A stretch of 64,000 bases of DNA from Hermatobates lingyangjiaoensis (taxonomy: Eukaryota; Arthropoda; Insecta; Hemiptera; Hermatobatidae): positions 1,674,001 through 1,738,000 of the forward strand of contig JAPFBL010000047.1 in assembly GCA_026182355.1 (NCBI GenBank). Reading direction: 5' to 3'. A model generated the notes under the pieces. It was not told where the DNA came from and did not search any database. It was given only the letters and a program-made list of their open reading frames with translations. Below are positions 11,880-23,418 of the stretch, piece by piece. The position numbers were made by a program, and so were the translations under genes. The stretch's first letter is position 1; the number at the start of each line of letters is the position of its first letter.

Positions 11880-12905
11880 TTTTTATTGAAATTAAATAAG
11901 ACGGAAGTGGGCGTTATAGTACATATTACGATTTACATTTTATGATATGTACATTATAGTACATTTTATATTAAATGTATTTTTAACGCTAAACGTCTAA
12001 CTATATAGGCACAAATTACGTGTCTAACTATATAGTCTATGAACCAGTAAAAATGTATAATAAAAAAAAAGCATATTGAGCAATAAAACTATAAAATCTG
12101 ACGACTAAGCATAGAATAAGGAATTACCTACTGTACTTATTGGATTAGTTTAATTTGACTTAGAAATTTTTTAACAAAATAAAGTCAATGATGATTCTTT
12201 TTTTAATGTTTAAATAAAACTACAAAATGGAACTACCAAAATGAGACTCCTGATAACATAATAGTTATGATTATCACAAGTGTGCAAGACAGTTCTCTGG
12301 TAATTGTGTTACAATACATCTACATGTAGGACCGTAAACTAATGCTATTACATTAGAAATGACAAATGCGCAACCTATGGTAATATGATAATTTTTGGCA
12401 GCTTAAAATTTTCATAAGGAACAATATATTTATCACAAAGTCAAATGTAGAGGGACTATCACAATTATTTTGCTTACGAAAATTAAAATTAAAGGAGTAA
12501 CTCTGGAAGATTAATCTAAAACTATCAAAGATATGCACATACAACGATTTCAAAATATTTGTAGAATATCTTTCTTAAATTTGTCTTTTTATCCATTACT
12601 TATGCAAGCTGTAATTAATATAATACAAAGATGGTATCTAGCCTCTGTCTAGAAAAGGTGGAAAACATTGAACACATTCTATGTGAATGTAAAACAGTGA
12701 TCAATAATATGAATTTTTTTAAAATAGAATATTATTTAATATTGCTACATGCAAACAGATAATACATTATTAACTATATGTGAGTTTGATAATAAGTGCT
12801 TTCTATAGCCACATTAAAATAAAATCGTAACTCAATTAGTTGTCAACGAGTTTGGTGTTATAATTAGTTGGAGTAAACTTGAATGTAGGTCACTCCAGAT
12901 TTTTA
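11880..12905 (+). mobile_element. Dispersed repeat R, degraded copy
   Basis: GGCGTTATAGTAC near 11908, AACGCTAAACG near 11985 and GACTTAGAAATTTTTTAAC near 12158 match, in the same order, the copy at 55573-57208. The end segment GTAGGTCACTCCAGATTTTT at about 12885 matches the repeat's tail. The spacing between landmarks is similar to the other copies, so this looks like one decayed element. The middle (about 12182-12865) is poorly conserved. Confidence 0.55.
12636..12705 (+). pseudogene. Possible LINE C-terminal zinc-knuckle relic
   Basis: A short plus-strand frame reads SLCLEKVENIEHILCECKTV. The arrangement C, E-N-I-E-H, C-E-C resembles the cysteine/histidine motif that ends many LINE reverse-transcriptase polyproteins. 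There is no upstream RT or endonuclease, so this is a tentative call on about 20 codons. Confidence 0.3.
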
Positions 12906-13904
12906 ATTATGATTTTTTCTGTTTTAATTAATAATAACAGTAAAAGCTCATCTGATAAATAATTTAGGGATGGACCAAAAATAAAATTTTGAAGGTAGTT
13001 GAGCCACAAAATTATTACCTCAATTATCCAAATCATGATGTTAAAGTTTTAATTAAGAGTCCATAAACAATTGGTGAAGTATAAATCTTTGTTCCATGTT
13101 CACCCACAGTGAGATTTTGACGTTAATTATAAGTTAATCTTATGTCTAAATCTAAACTTTCTCTGAATGATACTAAGTACTGAATGACTAATTATAATTT
13201 AAATATATTTTTTCCTGTTGTTTCATCAATCCACTTCTGGTTTGTAGAAAACTATACAGAAGCAATTTAACATTCAATTTAAAAGTATTTGATTTATTTC
13301 AAGCAATATATAGAAAGTGAGAGGATTTATAAAGTGTAGTATTTTGATTTATAACAAAACAGGCAACAAACCCAATACCAGTACTGGTGATAACATCAGA
13401 ATAATTGGATGACAGCAGTATGTATTGCAACGTTTCGTAGCGCTTGTATTCGAGGTGTCTGATTTGTCTGCACTGTCAGCCAACAACTGAAACCATAATT
13501 CAGAATGGACCATTGACCAATGCTTCCAATAGACTTGCACTATTAGAGCAAACATCAAATTTATTTTCAATTTATTATAAGAAACATCATTCTCATCATC
13601 AAATTTATAAAAGTTAGTAATTATAAGGTATTAACTTTATTCATTCATAAATTATAAATTAAACTAGTTAGTCTCTAGTATTTATTTGTTTCAGAAAATT
13701 GGAACAAAATTCACCTCTGGGAAGTAGTGTTAACAAAGTAGTACTATATCTTCATATCATATAGTTTCATGACATATATATTATATTTTATATTTATGCA
13801 TGAATTGTTAAAATTATTGCAATTTTAAGTTTTACACATATTAAACTAAACCTTTCGTACATAGGTTATTTCATATATTAGGAACAATCAAGTTCAGCAA
13901 AATT
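12906..13904. other. Stretch without a recognised gene
   Basis: AT-rich. A 73-codon minus-strand frame at 13349-13570 has no recognisable domain. Nothing is called. Confidence 0.4.
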
Positions 13905-13911
13905 TTTATTA

Positions 13912-14058
13912 GTTTTACACCGGCATGTTTCAGCCTCCGTCGACCATTTTCAAGGATTTTTTAACTTTGTCAAGGACATTGAACAAGGATGACAAATCCT
14001 TGAAAATGGTCGATGGAGGCCAAAACATGTTACTGTAAAACTAACAAAAATGTTGGTA
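13912..14058. mobile_element. Fold-back with hammerhead-like centre (family I)
   Basis: Arms 13912-13970 and 14000-14058 are inverted copies with several mismatches. Read outward, each has CTTGAAAATGGTCGA, then GGAGGC and an AAACATG block. This is the order expected of a PLE hammerhead region (core, stem II, GAAACATG), but the CTGANGA core is not intact. I place it with the PLE fold-backs tentatively. Confidence 0.55.
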
Positions 14059-14159
14059 AAAGGTTTAGTCGAAAATATGTAAAAATCAAAATTGGCAATA
14101 ATTTTAACAAAACTATCATATACGTATTTAAATATATATTTCTTATATACACGAATATT

Positions 14160-14178
14160 TTATATATATGTATATATG

Positions 14179-14211
<33 letters not shown>
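14160..14211. repeat. (TA)n microsatellite
   Basis: TA-rich tract with an uninterrupted TA core from about 14182. Confidence 0.9.
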
Positions 14212-14214
<3 letters not shown>

Positions 14215-16909
14215 TTTATAGTTCAAAACAAAATAGTATAAATTGTTAAAAAAAGTTTAAATCTAAGTGTTTACTTGGTTGCATAAAATATGTATTTCAT
14301 TCATAAGATCAATGTTCGCAGCATATTTTTGGAGCAGTGTTCAAGATTTTGTATAAATTACAATTTACATATTTCTTAGATTCATTAAAAAACAAGTATA
14401 ATTAAACAGTTTATATAAATTAATTAAAAAAACTAGTTATTAAATGTCAAAAATCAAAAATGGTTTATTTAGCGTACGATTGCAAAATTTATTCTGAAAT
14501 TCTTTTTAAATATTAGTTTAAAAAAATACTTTGAAGGCCAGATTGGAAGTGTTTGAGGGACAACAGTTTGATACTTCTGGTTTATACCAGTACCATGTTT
14601 AGCTCTTCTATGATATATCTGCTTCAAAAAATAAAGCCTTATACTTGATATTGCATGGCACACATACATGTATCTTTAATGTGCTGCTTAGAACGTCAAG
14701 ATTCATGGTGCACGTAAACCTTTTGAAAATTCATGTTGACTTATACGTTTTTCGGCTATTAATTCTATATCCATAAAAAAATGTACCTTATAACCAGACT
14801 CACACAAGCCAAGTAGTATTCTGAAACATTTCTACAGAAAGTACGTTCTATGCAACAACGTCCTTTGTTAACAGGGGAAATTAACAGCAACCTGCGTGCG
14901 AAAAGTATCCATTTGTTGATTTCACTATCCAAGTGCATTGGCATCATTTAGACCTTAGTTGTAAAATATCTGCAAGAATCTTTGATGAGATATAAAATAT
15001 TTTAGATAAAACACATTTCTGCACTAATACATCGTCAAAGGACAGAAAGTATTTTATTCAGTCCTAAATCTAACCATGGAAGTGATGTAAACTCGTAAGA
15101 AAACTCCTTCATTTTTAAGAATTTCTTTATAAATACATTAAGATAAACACTTTGATTTTCGCGTGCTCTATTGCTTTTTATTTAAAAAAACTGTTTGTGA
15201 GTGATTTTATACAGTTTTATGAAACATAGACATATAGAGTATAAAAGTAAACAACAAGTCATATCCTAGACGTTTGCACTAAAGCCCAAGGACATATCAC
15301 TATCCGTGTACGACATGCCTTGGTATTTTCAGGTTTAAAAAAAGTAATCGTAGTATTTAATAACCTTTTGAATGACTAATATCCATACTTTTAAATTATT
15401 TGGTAAAAAGCGTAGTATTTATTTAAAAAAACTATTAGGCTGTCTAAAAAATACAAAAATGAGCAAGTGTTGAACTAACTACATTTCACTTTACAAAAAT
15501 GAGCAAGTGTTGAACTAACTACATTCCACTTACCTATCATATTAAACCAAAATACATTAAAATAGTTAATGCATTTATCTTAAAATGATTTTACAAATCA
15601 CTGTAAAAAAATTGTAACAATTAAGTTGAGATTTAAATTCATTTATAAAAGGAAAAAAATAAAATATTTTATTGATATTTATAATGTTAAATGCCTCCGG
15701 GGTCTATGAGTTTAAGAGCGTTAAATTCAAACGAGGAAAAAACGAGGCTAGTCTTTATTCTCGAATCATAGCAGATGCTACCCAGTATAAGATAATTAAT
15801 ATTCGACATCTAAATTTATAACATTAGATGTTTATATAATCTACTGATTAAGGGAATTGATTCAATTTGGAGGATATTTTCTCAGAGTTAAATCTACTAT
15901 ATTTCTGTTAAATATAAATGTACTGTTATAATATATTTTTATTTTTTTTTACTTCGTCTCTAAAACCATTCAACTAAAGAAAAAGCGAGATATTTTTTTC
16001 TGAATATTAGACTCAGAAATGAAAAAATATAATTAAATTAAAAATCAATTACAAAATACAGATATTAAAATGAGGAAATAAAAGGTATACTTCTGTTTGG
16101 ATAAAATATTGGATTTTATTAATACAAATAATTAAAGTAGACATGTCGTCGTCTTTGCATTTGTTTTAACAAATATAACATTTAACATATAAACAAATAC
16201 AAAATATATAACATTTCAGCCATTCATTAAAATCATTTAACGCGTTCCAAAAACATAGTTAATTTTTTTCTTGTTATAATGATTGTGCACTTCAAAACCT
16301 GTTGTTTGTTTTAAAAACACCTGTAACAACAAACTTTTATTATTTTTATCAATTTGTGTTTTATTAACTCCATAACTTATGAATTTTCCTTATTTTTTCC
16401 AAATAGCTTTCAGCTGTTTGTTTTTTTTTAATTTTTTAAAAAAAAACATAACATATTATAGTCCTTATTCTAGGAAAATTTTTCTTCTTCATATTTATAA
16501 TAGCATACTAAAATAGGGTGAAAGAAATTTATTTTATGATGGTAGGAAATGTGTCAATTATTATATTGTCATATAGAAATATTTACCATGACTGGTGATT
16601 TCCTGTGAGATTTTACAGCAAAGGAACACAGGCAACAAATAAGAGAAAGGTGACATTGTATGTTGGATGAAGTAATGTGCAGAGGGAGATATAATTCAGT
16701 CCCAACAGGTGCCTGCCCACGAGGCTGACACAAGCTCTCACCGGGCTCTCTCCAGCGCAACCCCCCACGCCTTCTACTTTATAGTGTCACAATTCAGTAT
16801 TCATGCTAAAACATTTCATCGACAACAAAAGGCTTTTTGGTTTTAACTGATTACCTATCACTTTATTGATAATTTATTCTCTTCTTTTCCTTAAGTTCAT
16901 ACTACCGTA
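14215..16909. other. AT-rich stretch without a recognised gene
   Basis: Holds a 40-bp direct repeat at 15453-15532, A/T homopolymers, and a GC-richer block at about 16590-16780 whose 63-codon minus-strand frame I cannot assign. No gene is supported. Confidence 0.45.
15453..15532. repeat. 40-bp tandem duplication
   Basis: Two adjacent copies of a 40-bp unit starting ACAAAAATGAGC, at 15453 and 15493, nearly identical (a TTCACTT versus CCACTT difference). Confidence 0.9.
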
Positions 16910-17099
16910 AATATATATATATATATTTTAAGGCGACCTACCAATGAATACAGTATGCACTTCCAAAAACTGAAATTAGAAAACAACGACATTGTTGTTA
17001 AACTAAAAAAAAAAAACAATTTAGTCTACTACCAAATTACACGATTTCTTCAGATCTGCGGATCACAAAATTAGTAATCGTTTCATGTACATTTTCGAT

Positions 17100-17230
17100 G
17101 AAAATACGACCCGAAATGGTTTGAACCGTCTTTAGGTGAGATAAGAGAGGGAAAATTAGAGACTGTAAGTATGTGTTTTTAATTTCTCTATGTTTCTTTA
17201 TCTACATTGAACTTTATATATATATATAAA
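17100..17230. mobile_element. Family D PLE half unit
   Basis: The right part (ATTAGAGACTGTAAG, then ATTTCTCTATGTTTC) matches the outward arm of family D at 22479-22530 and the minus-strand unit at 29785-29905. The hammerhead region on the minus strand reads CTAAAGA and is decayed. The unit runs into TA repeats at 17216-17229. Confidence 0.65.
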
Positions 17231-17278
17231 ATAAATTCAAAACGAAGGAAACACACAGAAAAACACAGACGTAACTCA

Positions 17279-17312
17279 CATCGATATTTCGACCATCGTC
17301 GTCATCAGGAGG
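17279..17312 (-). ncRNA. Minimal hammerhead ribozyme motif, family B
   Basis: On the minus strand: CTGATGA, an extra C, stem II GAC/GTC around a 4-nt loop, GAA, ATAT as tiny stem III, C at the cleavage position, then G pairing with the C before CTGATGA. The core is complete, but stem I and stem II are short. Confidence 0.6.
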
Positions 17313-17378
17313 TGTGAAGAGCGAAGAGTCGGTGACTCACCGCCCTGCCTTCCTGCGGGACTCTTCGCTCTTCACACC

Positions 17379-17409
17379 TCCTGATGACGACGATGGTCGA
17401 AATGTCGAT
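17379..17409 (+). ncRNA. Minimal hammerhead ribozyme motif, family B
   Basis: Plus-strand partner of the motif at 17279-17312. CTGATGA at 17381-17387, GAC/GTC stem II, GAA at 17399-17401, then ATGT and C. One substitution in stem III relative to the other arm. Confidence 0.6.
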
Positions 17410-17514
17410 GTGAGTTACGTCTGTGTCTTTATGTGTGTTTACTTCGTTTTGAATTTATTTTATTTAAAAAAGTCCGCTGGACCGTTTCTTTTAATTGGTA
17501 TATATATATATAAA

Positions 17515-18390
17515 GAAGAATAAGAGAATAAAGAACAATAATACTATTACTACTAATATTAATAATGGTAATGGTTAAGTCCATCCAATTATCTCCAACG
17601 AATCTCGGAAACCTTAAGAATAAATTCTACTTATCTCAAGTAAAAATCATTCATTGGTTAAAATAAATGTTGATTAAATTAAACATTGCTCGATTATTTA
17701 TTCTTACTGAAGTTCATTTAATTTGCAATAAGTTTATTAGGACAAATTAAAATTCAAGAGTCCTAAAGGGATTTTCTGTCAACCCTTATTTTTTGTTCAA
17801 TAGAAACAACTAACAAGGGTTAAAGGAATGGAATCTACTGTGACTGAGAAGAGAAACAAATGTACCGTATATTCTATTCCTAATGTTTGATTAATGAAAA
17901 ACAAAATGGTGCTTTGACAAATTGCAAAGGACCTTTGCTTTTATCTAAATGTGTCAAGTATTATGAGTATATGATTCGGAGACAGTATCCCATGTAGTCT
18001 AAAGTTATATTGAGTAATATATTTTAATTAAATTTATAACTTCAATTAAGCTAGATTAAATTTATAACTGGTATCTTCTACCGTTTTCTTACAAGACGTT
18101 TTCATTCCATCATAAAAGTTTCCTCTCTGATTTTGTATCACATTACGTAATTGCCTATCTCATACTGCAGTAATTTCAGTTAAGTTAGTCTTAGCCATTA
18201 CTACAGAGTTTTCTGACTTTCTAATATTTTGAGTGGTTTGTAGTCTTACATAGTATGCTTTTCATCCACACTAGTCCATTCCTGTCATAGAAGGTTCTAT
18301 TATTTTGGATAGTTGCAAATAATTCATTCTATTGTTTTCGGTATCCTAGTATAACCGTATTATGTCATGTTTATTTGAGTTACTACTATT
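17515..18390. other. Stretch without a recognised gene
   Basis: AT-rich sequence without an ORF or domain. From about 18060 it becomes similar in composition (TTTTCTTAC, TTCTAT) to the tandem array that follows, and may be a decayed edge of it. Confidence 0.4.
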
Positions 18391-19180
18391 TTAGGTATTT
18401 GAAAATCTTCTGTGCTATGATTTTTACCTATAATATTTTAATCTGTCTGGTATAATGAATGCTTGCTAGCCTTCTATTCTGTGGTTTTCAGTTGGCCTAG
18501 TCTAATCCTCACATAGTAGATTCTTCTGACATTTCTAATTTGTGTGGTTCTAGTCTTCTACTAAATAATTCCTGTAGTCCTGTAGTCTTACCTGTAACTG
18601 GTGTAGTCTTTATTGTAAGTTTCATTAAATTTCAAATATTTTGAGTGTTTGCCAATCTTCTATTCTATGATTTTTACCTATAATATTCTAAACTCTCTGG
18701 TATATTGACTGGTCGTTAGCCTTCTATTCTATGGTTTTCAGTTGGCCTAGTCTAATCCTCACATAGTAGATTCTTCTGACATTTCTAATTTGTGTGGTTC
18801 TAGTCTTCTACTAAATAATTCCTGTAGTCCTGTAGTCTTACCTGTAACTGGTGTAGTCTTTATTGTAAGTTTCATTAAATTTCAAATATTTTGAGTGTTT
18901 GCCAATCTTCTATTCTATGATTTTTACCTATAATATTCTAAACTCTCTGGTATATTGACTGGTCGTTAGCCTTCTATTCTATGGTTTTCAGTTGGCCTAG
19001 TCTAATCCTCACATAGTAGATTCTTCTGACATTTCTAATTTGTGTGGTTCTAGTCTTCTACTAAATAATTCCTGTAGTCCTGTAGTCTTACCTGTAACTG
19101 GTGTAGTCTTTATTGTAAGTTTTATTAACCTTCAAATATTTCGAGTGTTTGCCAATCTTCTATTCCATGATATTTTTAAG
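18391..19180. repeat. 250-bp tandem repeat, about three copies
   Basis: The landmark TCTAATCCTCACATAGTAGA recurs at 18501, 18751 and 19001, giving a 250-bp period. Successive copies are nearly identical over most of their length. The first part of the first copy (18391-18480) and the end of the last copy (after about 19120) are more diverged. The unit is rich in short TAGTCTT/TCTATT motifs and has no long ORF. Confidence 0.95.
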
Positions 19181-19379
19181 TTAAAATAGTTTGGTAATCT
19201 AAAATGTTTGTATTTAAAAAAAAATACTTTTTTATGGCCATTCATAGTATTTTTTTTATAGTTTTACTAGATTTTCTGGTTGCTAATATACTGCTGTATG
19301 ATGTTATACTAAATTTTGATATTTCTATAAACTAGGCATATTAAACAAAAAAAAACTTCAGACTTTCTGAATAGCCGGA

Positions 19380-20410
19380 AAGGTCATTTTCACTTTTGTA
19401 TTTAAAACTTTAGACAGATGATTGATGTTGAAAAATGTTGGATACGATACAAGTCATACCGTTTGACTGAACGTAATTAAATTACATCAAAAATAGAACT
19501 TTATAAAAGAATTAGCTGATAATTTTTGCAAGGAGAGAAATATGGTAGATTTCATGATTTCAGAATTGTTTTCTGAGGCTTAAAGGCTAATTGTAGGAAT
19601 ATTAATATCATTAACGAAATTTGGCATAAAATTAGCATGCATAACAAAACATTTCAAGTAGCTCTAATTAGCTCAGAAAGCAATATAACTATAAACACTG
19701 AAAACTTAACTTGGACTAATGGATTATTTGATGTATGTTACTTGTTGGATTTGTTTACATTGACTTAGAAATTATTTCTCAGAGTCGAAACAAACCTAAT
19801 TCTTGTTTTATAGTTTAGTGCTATAAATTTAAATAAGCCCTTTTTAAGATCTGATATATTTGTAAGAATAATAAAATTTTTAAAAGTGTATAAGCAAACG
19901 GCAAACAACCGTATATTTTATGATCCTCTCCCAGGTGGAAATAGTTGTCTAGCAAGAATGCTACAATCAGCACTAAAAAGTGAAAGCCTACAAGTGTGGG
20001 CATTGGGAATTCTTTATTACAATACGGCTAATATTTCCGAGTCACTTTTCAATTGAATTTATAAACATAAAACTTTTATTAAAGATTGTCATACCACAAA
20101 TACTTAACGAGGTTACAATATCAGATGAATATTGTTACATTAAAAATTTACAAATGACAATTCACAATAACAACAGTTTTAACTGAATAAGTATTTTCAG
20201 ACGAGGCAACATATCTAAAACAAGGACAACCAACCGGAATAAGTTCCAAAAATTTTGAATAACAGTATAAAAAAGTTTTTAAGTCAAAAAATAATTACCT
20301 CTGACTTCATTAATGTAGAAGGAGCTCTTGAAACACATCCTTGGTATCCAAAAATTACATAATGCTATATTTATTTATATTAATGTTGACTGTAGGCCAC
20401 TCAAGATATT
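19380..20410 (+). mobile_element. Dispersed repeat R, degraded copy
   Basis: ATACAAGTCATACCGTTTGA (19446), a GAATTG-TTTC segment and TTTACATTGACTTAGAAATT (19753) match the copy at 55573-57208 in order. TGTAGGCCACTCAAGATATTT near 20390 matches the tail. The terminal region at the start is not clear. Confidence 0.55.
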
Positions 20411-20411
20411 T

Positions 20412-20785
20412 TTGTACTTATTATTAAAACAACTGCTGGAATTATTTACGTCGTTTTGCAGAAATAATGTAACTTTTGCTTATTGTTTTTTAAGATATGG
20501 GTTTCCACAGGTTGGTTCGAGTCTTAGTGCTAGATCAGGTGTCAACATAGCTTTTTCCAAAAGTTCTAAAGTGTAACATTTTATATGTACTGATATATAC
20601 ATTTTTACACATACATATTTTATATGTGTACTGGAAAAATTTAGACTTACTGCTACATAATAATGCAGGCCTTCTGTAAAATGTAAAGAATGCAAACTAC
20701 AATATTAGGTTTCTCAACAATTTTTTAAGCATACTTCTCTTTCAACGTTTTTCTTATCCTGTGTTTACTCTGCATTATTGTTGAG

Positions 20786-20832
<47 letters not shown>

Positions 20833-21120
20833 ATATCTCAATTATAAATTAACCTTAAATAATATAAAATTCATTTATTTTAGTTACTACATGTATGCTA
20901 TTTAACTTCTAATCCATATCATATATTTTTTTTATTAATTTAACATTTGAGGTTAGTGAAAAAACAAATTTCTTCAAATCTCTTTTAACTTTGTGCCCTA
21001 TAATCAGAAAGCACAAATGATTCAATTTTTTATCCCTTATTTAAAACAGTTAAGTCATATTGACTTGATAAAACATGGCATAACTAAGTAAAAATAATTA
21101 TATTTGAACTCATTAGTTGT
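20412..21120. other. AT-rich stretch with a TA microsatellite
   Basis: A (TA)n run occupies about 20789-20828, flanked by short inverted TTATATCTCAA-type sequence (TTGAGATATAA on the left, TTATATCTCAA on the right). No gene is recognised. The 82- and 71-codon frames at 20328-20695 overlap on opposite strands and have no domain. Confidence 0.55.
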
Positions 21121-21360
21121 GCAATCAGTAATTGTGTGGTATTTACTCATACTGGGGTAAATGGATAAAGAAAGTCTCCACACAAAAATGAAGTATTTTT
21201 TTACATACGTATTTGGAACTCATCATGTTCATCGTTAGGTAAACTTCCAATGGAAGTTTAGTGAACCTGAACGTTAGCTGACGATGAACACGAAGTGTTC
21301 GAAACGAGTAGAATTCCAACAATTCTTTTTTGTCTGGAGATTTTCTTTACCCGTTTACCT
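21121..21360. mobile_element. Family F PLE fold-back
   Basis: Left arm from about 21157 (GGTAAATGGATAAAGAAAGTC) and right arm to about 21359 are inverted, with more mismatches than other units. An inner hairpin surrounds AAACTTCC/GGAAGTTT at 21241-21258. The outer flank TGTGTGGTATTTACTCAT also occurs at 31450, so the element extends past the arms. Unlike families A-E, no TA run abuts it. Confidence 0.7.
21270..21316 (+). ncRNA. Minimal hammerhead ribozyme motif, family F
   Basis: CTGACGA (21278-21284), an extra T, a perfect 6-bp stem II GAACAC/GTGTTC around a GAA loop, GAA (21301-21303), ACGAGT able to form a 2-bp stem III, and A at the cleavage position. Stem I is weak: the first pair would be G-G. 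Confidence 0.55.
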
Positions 21361-21924
21361 TACTATAATTATATTTTACATGTATTTTTATAAAATTGCC
21401 CTCTACTACTAAGGCCTATTAATAAGAAATCGAACTTTTTTTAAGAATTTTCCTCTGATGCCAACTTGCAATTGATTTTTAGGCATCAATAGATCTACGT
21501 CGACCCTATCACCATGAATCTACTCAACATTTCTTATATAGTAGATTTAAATTTTCTTTCAAAATATTAGTAACCCGATTTACCAATATTAATGTTACGC
21601 ATTGAACTAGGGCCCCCTGGGTTCATAAATTATTATTTAGTCCTGGTCCCTAGGGGGGATCAAGGGTAACAAACCATTTCACTAGATAACCATAAAACCC
21701 TTCAAACTTTCTTAATACACTATATTTAGATGTTTTCTTCATAATATTGGTTACCAATCTTAACCATATTAATGTTAGGGTTAGATTAAAAACAAAAAGT
21801 AACTTTGTATTTTTTGAGATAACTTTAGTTTTTAGGAGATATGTTGTTTTTTTTTCTTTTTTCTTAGATTTCGTCAGCCTTAGTGGTAAGAAGGGATCTT
21901 GGTTGTCATTGTATAATATATTGA

Positions 21925-21928
<4 letters not shown>
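21361..21928. other. Stretch without a recognised gene
   Basis: Contains a short GC-rich block at 21608-21668 (GGGCCCCCTGGGTTC, CCCTAGGGGGGATC) of unknown origin. Otherwise AT-rich. Confidence 0.4.

Positions 21929-21976
<48 letters not shown>
21929..21976. repeat. (TA)n microsatellite
   Basis: About 47 bp of TA repeats immediately left of the family E fold-back. Confidence 0.95.
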
Positions 21977-21977
<1 letters not shown>

Positions 21978-22232
21978 GATAAAAGTATCGACCGTGGAAT
22001 AGAAACAAAACTAAAATTTTGTTTCTATTCCACGGTCGATACTTTTATCATTTTTTATATAATTTGGGATAATAAATATGGGTTTCTATGAGGATATAAG
22101 AAGATCATATGGATGTGATGCCTATGAAAAAGGTTTTAAATAAAAACCGAAACGTTGGTAATGAGAGTTTAATTTGAACCTGAAGACCTGACCTAGTCCC
22201 GATAAACTATAGTTTTGTATATATATATAATA
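21976..22232. mobile_element. Family E PLE fold-back
   Basis: Outer hairpin 21976-22010 / 22019-22053 (TATCGACCGTGGAATAGAAA against its complement). Then a plus-strand arm (22121-22215) with CCTATGAAAAAGGTTTT, AAAACCGAAACGTTGG and GAACCTGAAGACCTGACC, ending at TA repeats (22218-22231). The GGTTTT/AAAACC pair followed by GAAACGTT looks like hammerhead stem II plus core, but CTGANGA is represented only by CTATGAAA. The second copy is at 24240-24460. Confidence 0.7.
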
Positions 22233-22233
22233 C

Positions 22234-22380
22234 AAGATTTCACATAAACACATGAAATAACAATAATGATCAAACCACAATAAGAAAATGGGAAAACAAG
22301 ACTAAGATCTTTCAACCGTAACAAGCGGTCAGAGTGAAAAACCCAACAGTTGGGTTTTTCACTCTGACGAAGACCCCTTG
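22234..22380. mobile_element. Family A PLE fold-back, truncated
   Basis: Left arm starts AGATTTCACATAAACACATG after TA repeats. The right arm is cut at 22380, inside hammerhead stem II, where it joins the family D unit. The left hammerhead lacks six bases covering part of CTGACGA. Neither can be active. Confidence 0.8.
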
Positions 22381-22576
22381 AAAAAGAAACATAGGGAAAT
22401 CAAAAGAACACACTTACAGTCACTAATTTTCGATTTGAACCGTTTTAAGGAGAGATAAGAGAGGGAAAACAAGCACAAACCGAAAATTAGAGACTGTAAG
22501 TGTGTTCTTCTGATTTCTCTATGTTTCTTTTTCTATATTGAACTATTTGTCCGTTTTGGATCGTATTTCCAACGAA
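22381..22576. mobile_element. Family D PLE fold-back
   Basis: Arms 22383-22430 and 22479-22530 are inverted (AAAGAAACATAGGGAAATC against GATTTCTCTATGTTTCTTT). The centre holds GGAGAGATAAGAGAGGGAAAA. The minus-strand hammerhead region reads CTTAAAA, so it is decayed. The right end runs into TA repeats at 22577-22597, and the left end is fused to the truncated family A unit. Confidence 0.75.
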
Positions 22577-22596
22577 AAAGTATATATATATATATT

Positions 22597-22799
22597 TGTG
22601 TATGAAGGCAGCAGGTCTTCTCTTAAACAGGTATAATTAAAGTTGGCAGCAGCTTCTGCGTTGACCAATTTCTTACTGATGTTCTCTAGTTGGTGTATGA
22701 AGGAAGAAGACCTGTTAAGGTCTTCTCTTAAACAGGTATAATTAAAGTTGGCAGCAGCTTCTGCGTTGACCAATTTCTTACTGATGTTCTCTAGTACAA
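22597..22799 (-). pseudogene. PLE ORF start, duplicated fragment
   Basis: On the minus strand two adjacent copies (106-bp period, landmarks at 22613 and 22719) encode LENISKKLVNAEAAANFNYT followed by CLREDLLPSYTN and then IYIYTF as the frame enters TA repeats. The same residues open the ORF after the hammerhead at 23582, here in decayed form. This is the beginning of a Penelope-like ORF, ahead of the RT domain. It has no RT and is fused at 22800 to a plus-strand endonuclease fragment. Confidence 0.7.
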
Positions 22800-23030
22800 T
22801 ACAACTCTAATACAAAGAACTTACTGATAAATAATAAACCAAAACAAGAAACTGCCTAGCTGCAGCGTAGCCATCTTATATATGAGTATAAATGTAACCG
22901 TGGATATATGAACTCCCAGTACCAACAAGACGAGATAGCCCTCAAAAAATGAATAGGTAATACTGTACAAACTGTCAACCCAGAAGATCGATTGAAACTA
23001 ACTTTATTCTACGAAAAACCTAAATACAAA
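22800..23030 (+). pseudogene. PLE RT-to-endonuclease linker, partly duplicated
   Basis: Plus-strand frames encode NTVQTVNPEDRLKLTLFYEK at about 22957-23017, a segment typical of the stretch between the RT and GIY-YIG domains of PLEs. A segment of about 95 bp (landmark TACAAAGAAC at 22811) is repeated about 214 bp downstream at 23025. Stops and frame changes are frequent, and a one-base shift separates LTLFYEKPK from the endonuclease frame. Confidence 0.6.
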
Positions 23031-23031
23031 G

Positions 23032-23418
23032 AACCTACTGATAAATAATAAACCAAAACAAGGAGCCGCCGAGCTGCAGCGTAGCCATCCCATATATGAG
23101 TATAAATGTACCACAGGGGACGATGCAACCCTGCCTTCGAAGTATATAGGGCTGACTACGACTAAGCTATCACGGCGATTGACTCTCCACCTTGCAGGAG
23201 GAGCACCGAAGAGCAATGCCGAAGAGGTCCACAAAAAGAAACTATCAAGAGAGAACCTGACTGAGGGGACCACCATCTTGCAGAGCTTCCAAGACGACAT
23301 CAGGCTACATATACTCGAAGCCCTATACATTAAAGAATATAACCATTCGTTAAATATTCAAAATAGTGACCTTAAAGCTATACCGAGTACAAAAATTTTG
23401 ATAATACTTTTAAGATAG
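23032..23418 (+). pseudogene. PLE GIY-YIG endonuclease domain
   Basis: Open frame of about 128 codons. In order: NLLINNKPKQ, IYEYKC at about 23092-23109, KYIGLTTTKLSRRLTLHLAG (YIG at 23143-23151), AGGAPKSNAEE, then HILEALYIKEYNHSLNIQ. These are the hallmarks of the C-terminal endonuclease of Penelope-like elements: the two tyrosine motifs, the arginine after YIG, a glutamate in the LEAL helix and the final asparagine in LNIQ. The expected second zinc-binding cysteine after YKC is not seen. The frame is open at its 5' end only because the upstream part is frameshifted. A 3' UTR and a hammerhead follow. An opposite-strand frame over 23004-23330 is a shadow. Confidence 0.8.

Larger units (their letters stand above)
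17228..17465. mobile_element. Family B PLE fold-back
   Basis: Left arm about 17228-17330 and right arm about 17359-17463 are inverted and highly similar, separated by about 28 nt. Each arm carries a hammerhead core. The left side abuts TA repeats, and the right side reaches TA repeats at about 17500 after 35 bp. The 69-codon frame through the right arm is incidental. Confidence 0.85.

Noticed and set aside
16569..16760. Minus-strand ORF of 63 codons in a GC-richer block
   Set aside because: No domain, splice context or repeat support; left within the uncalled stretch.
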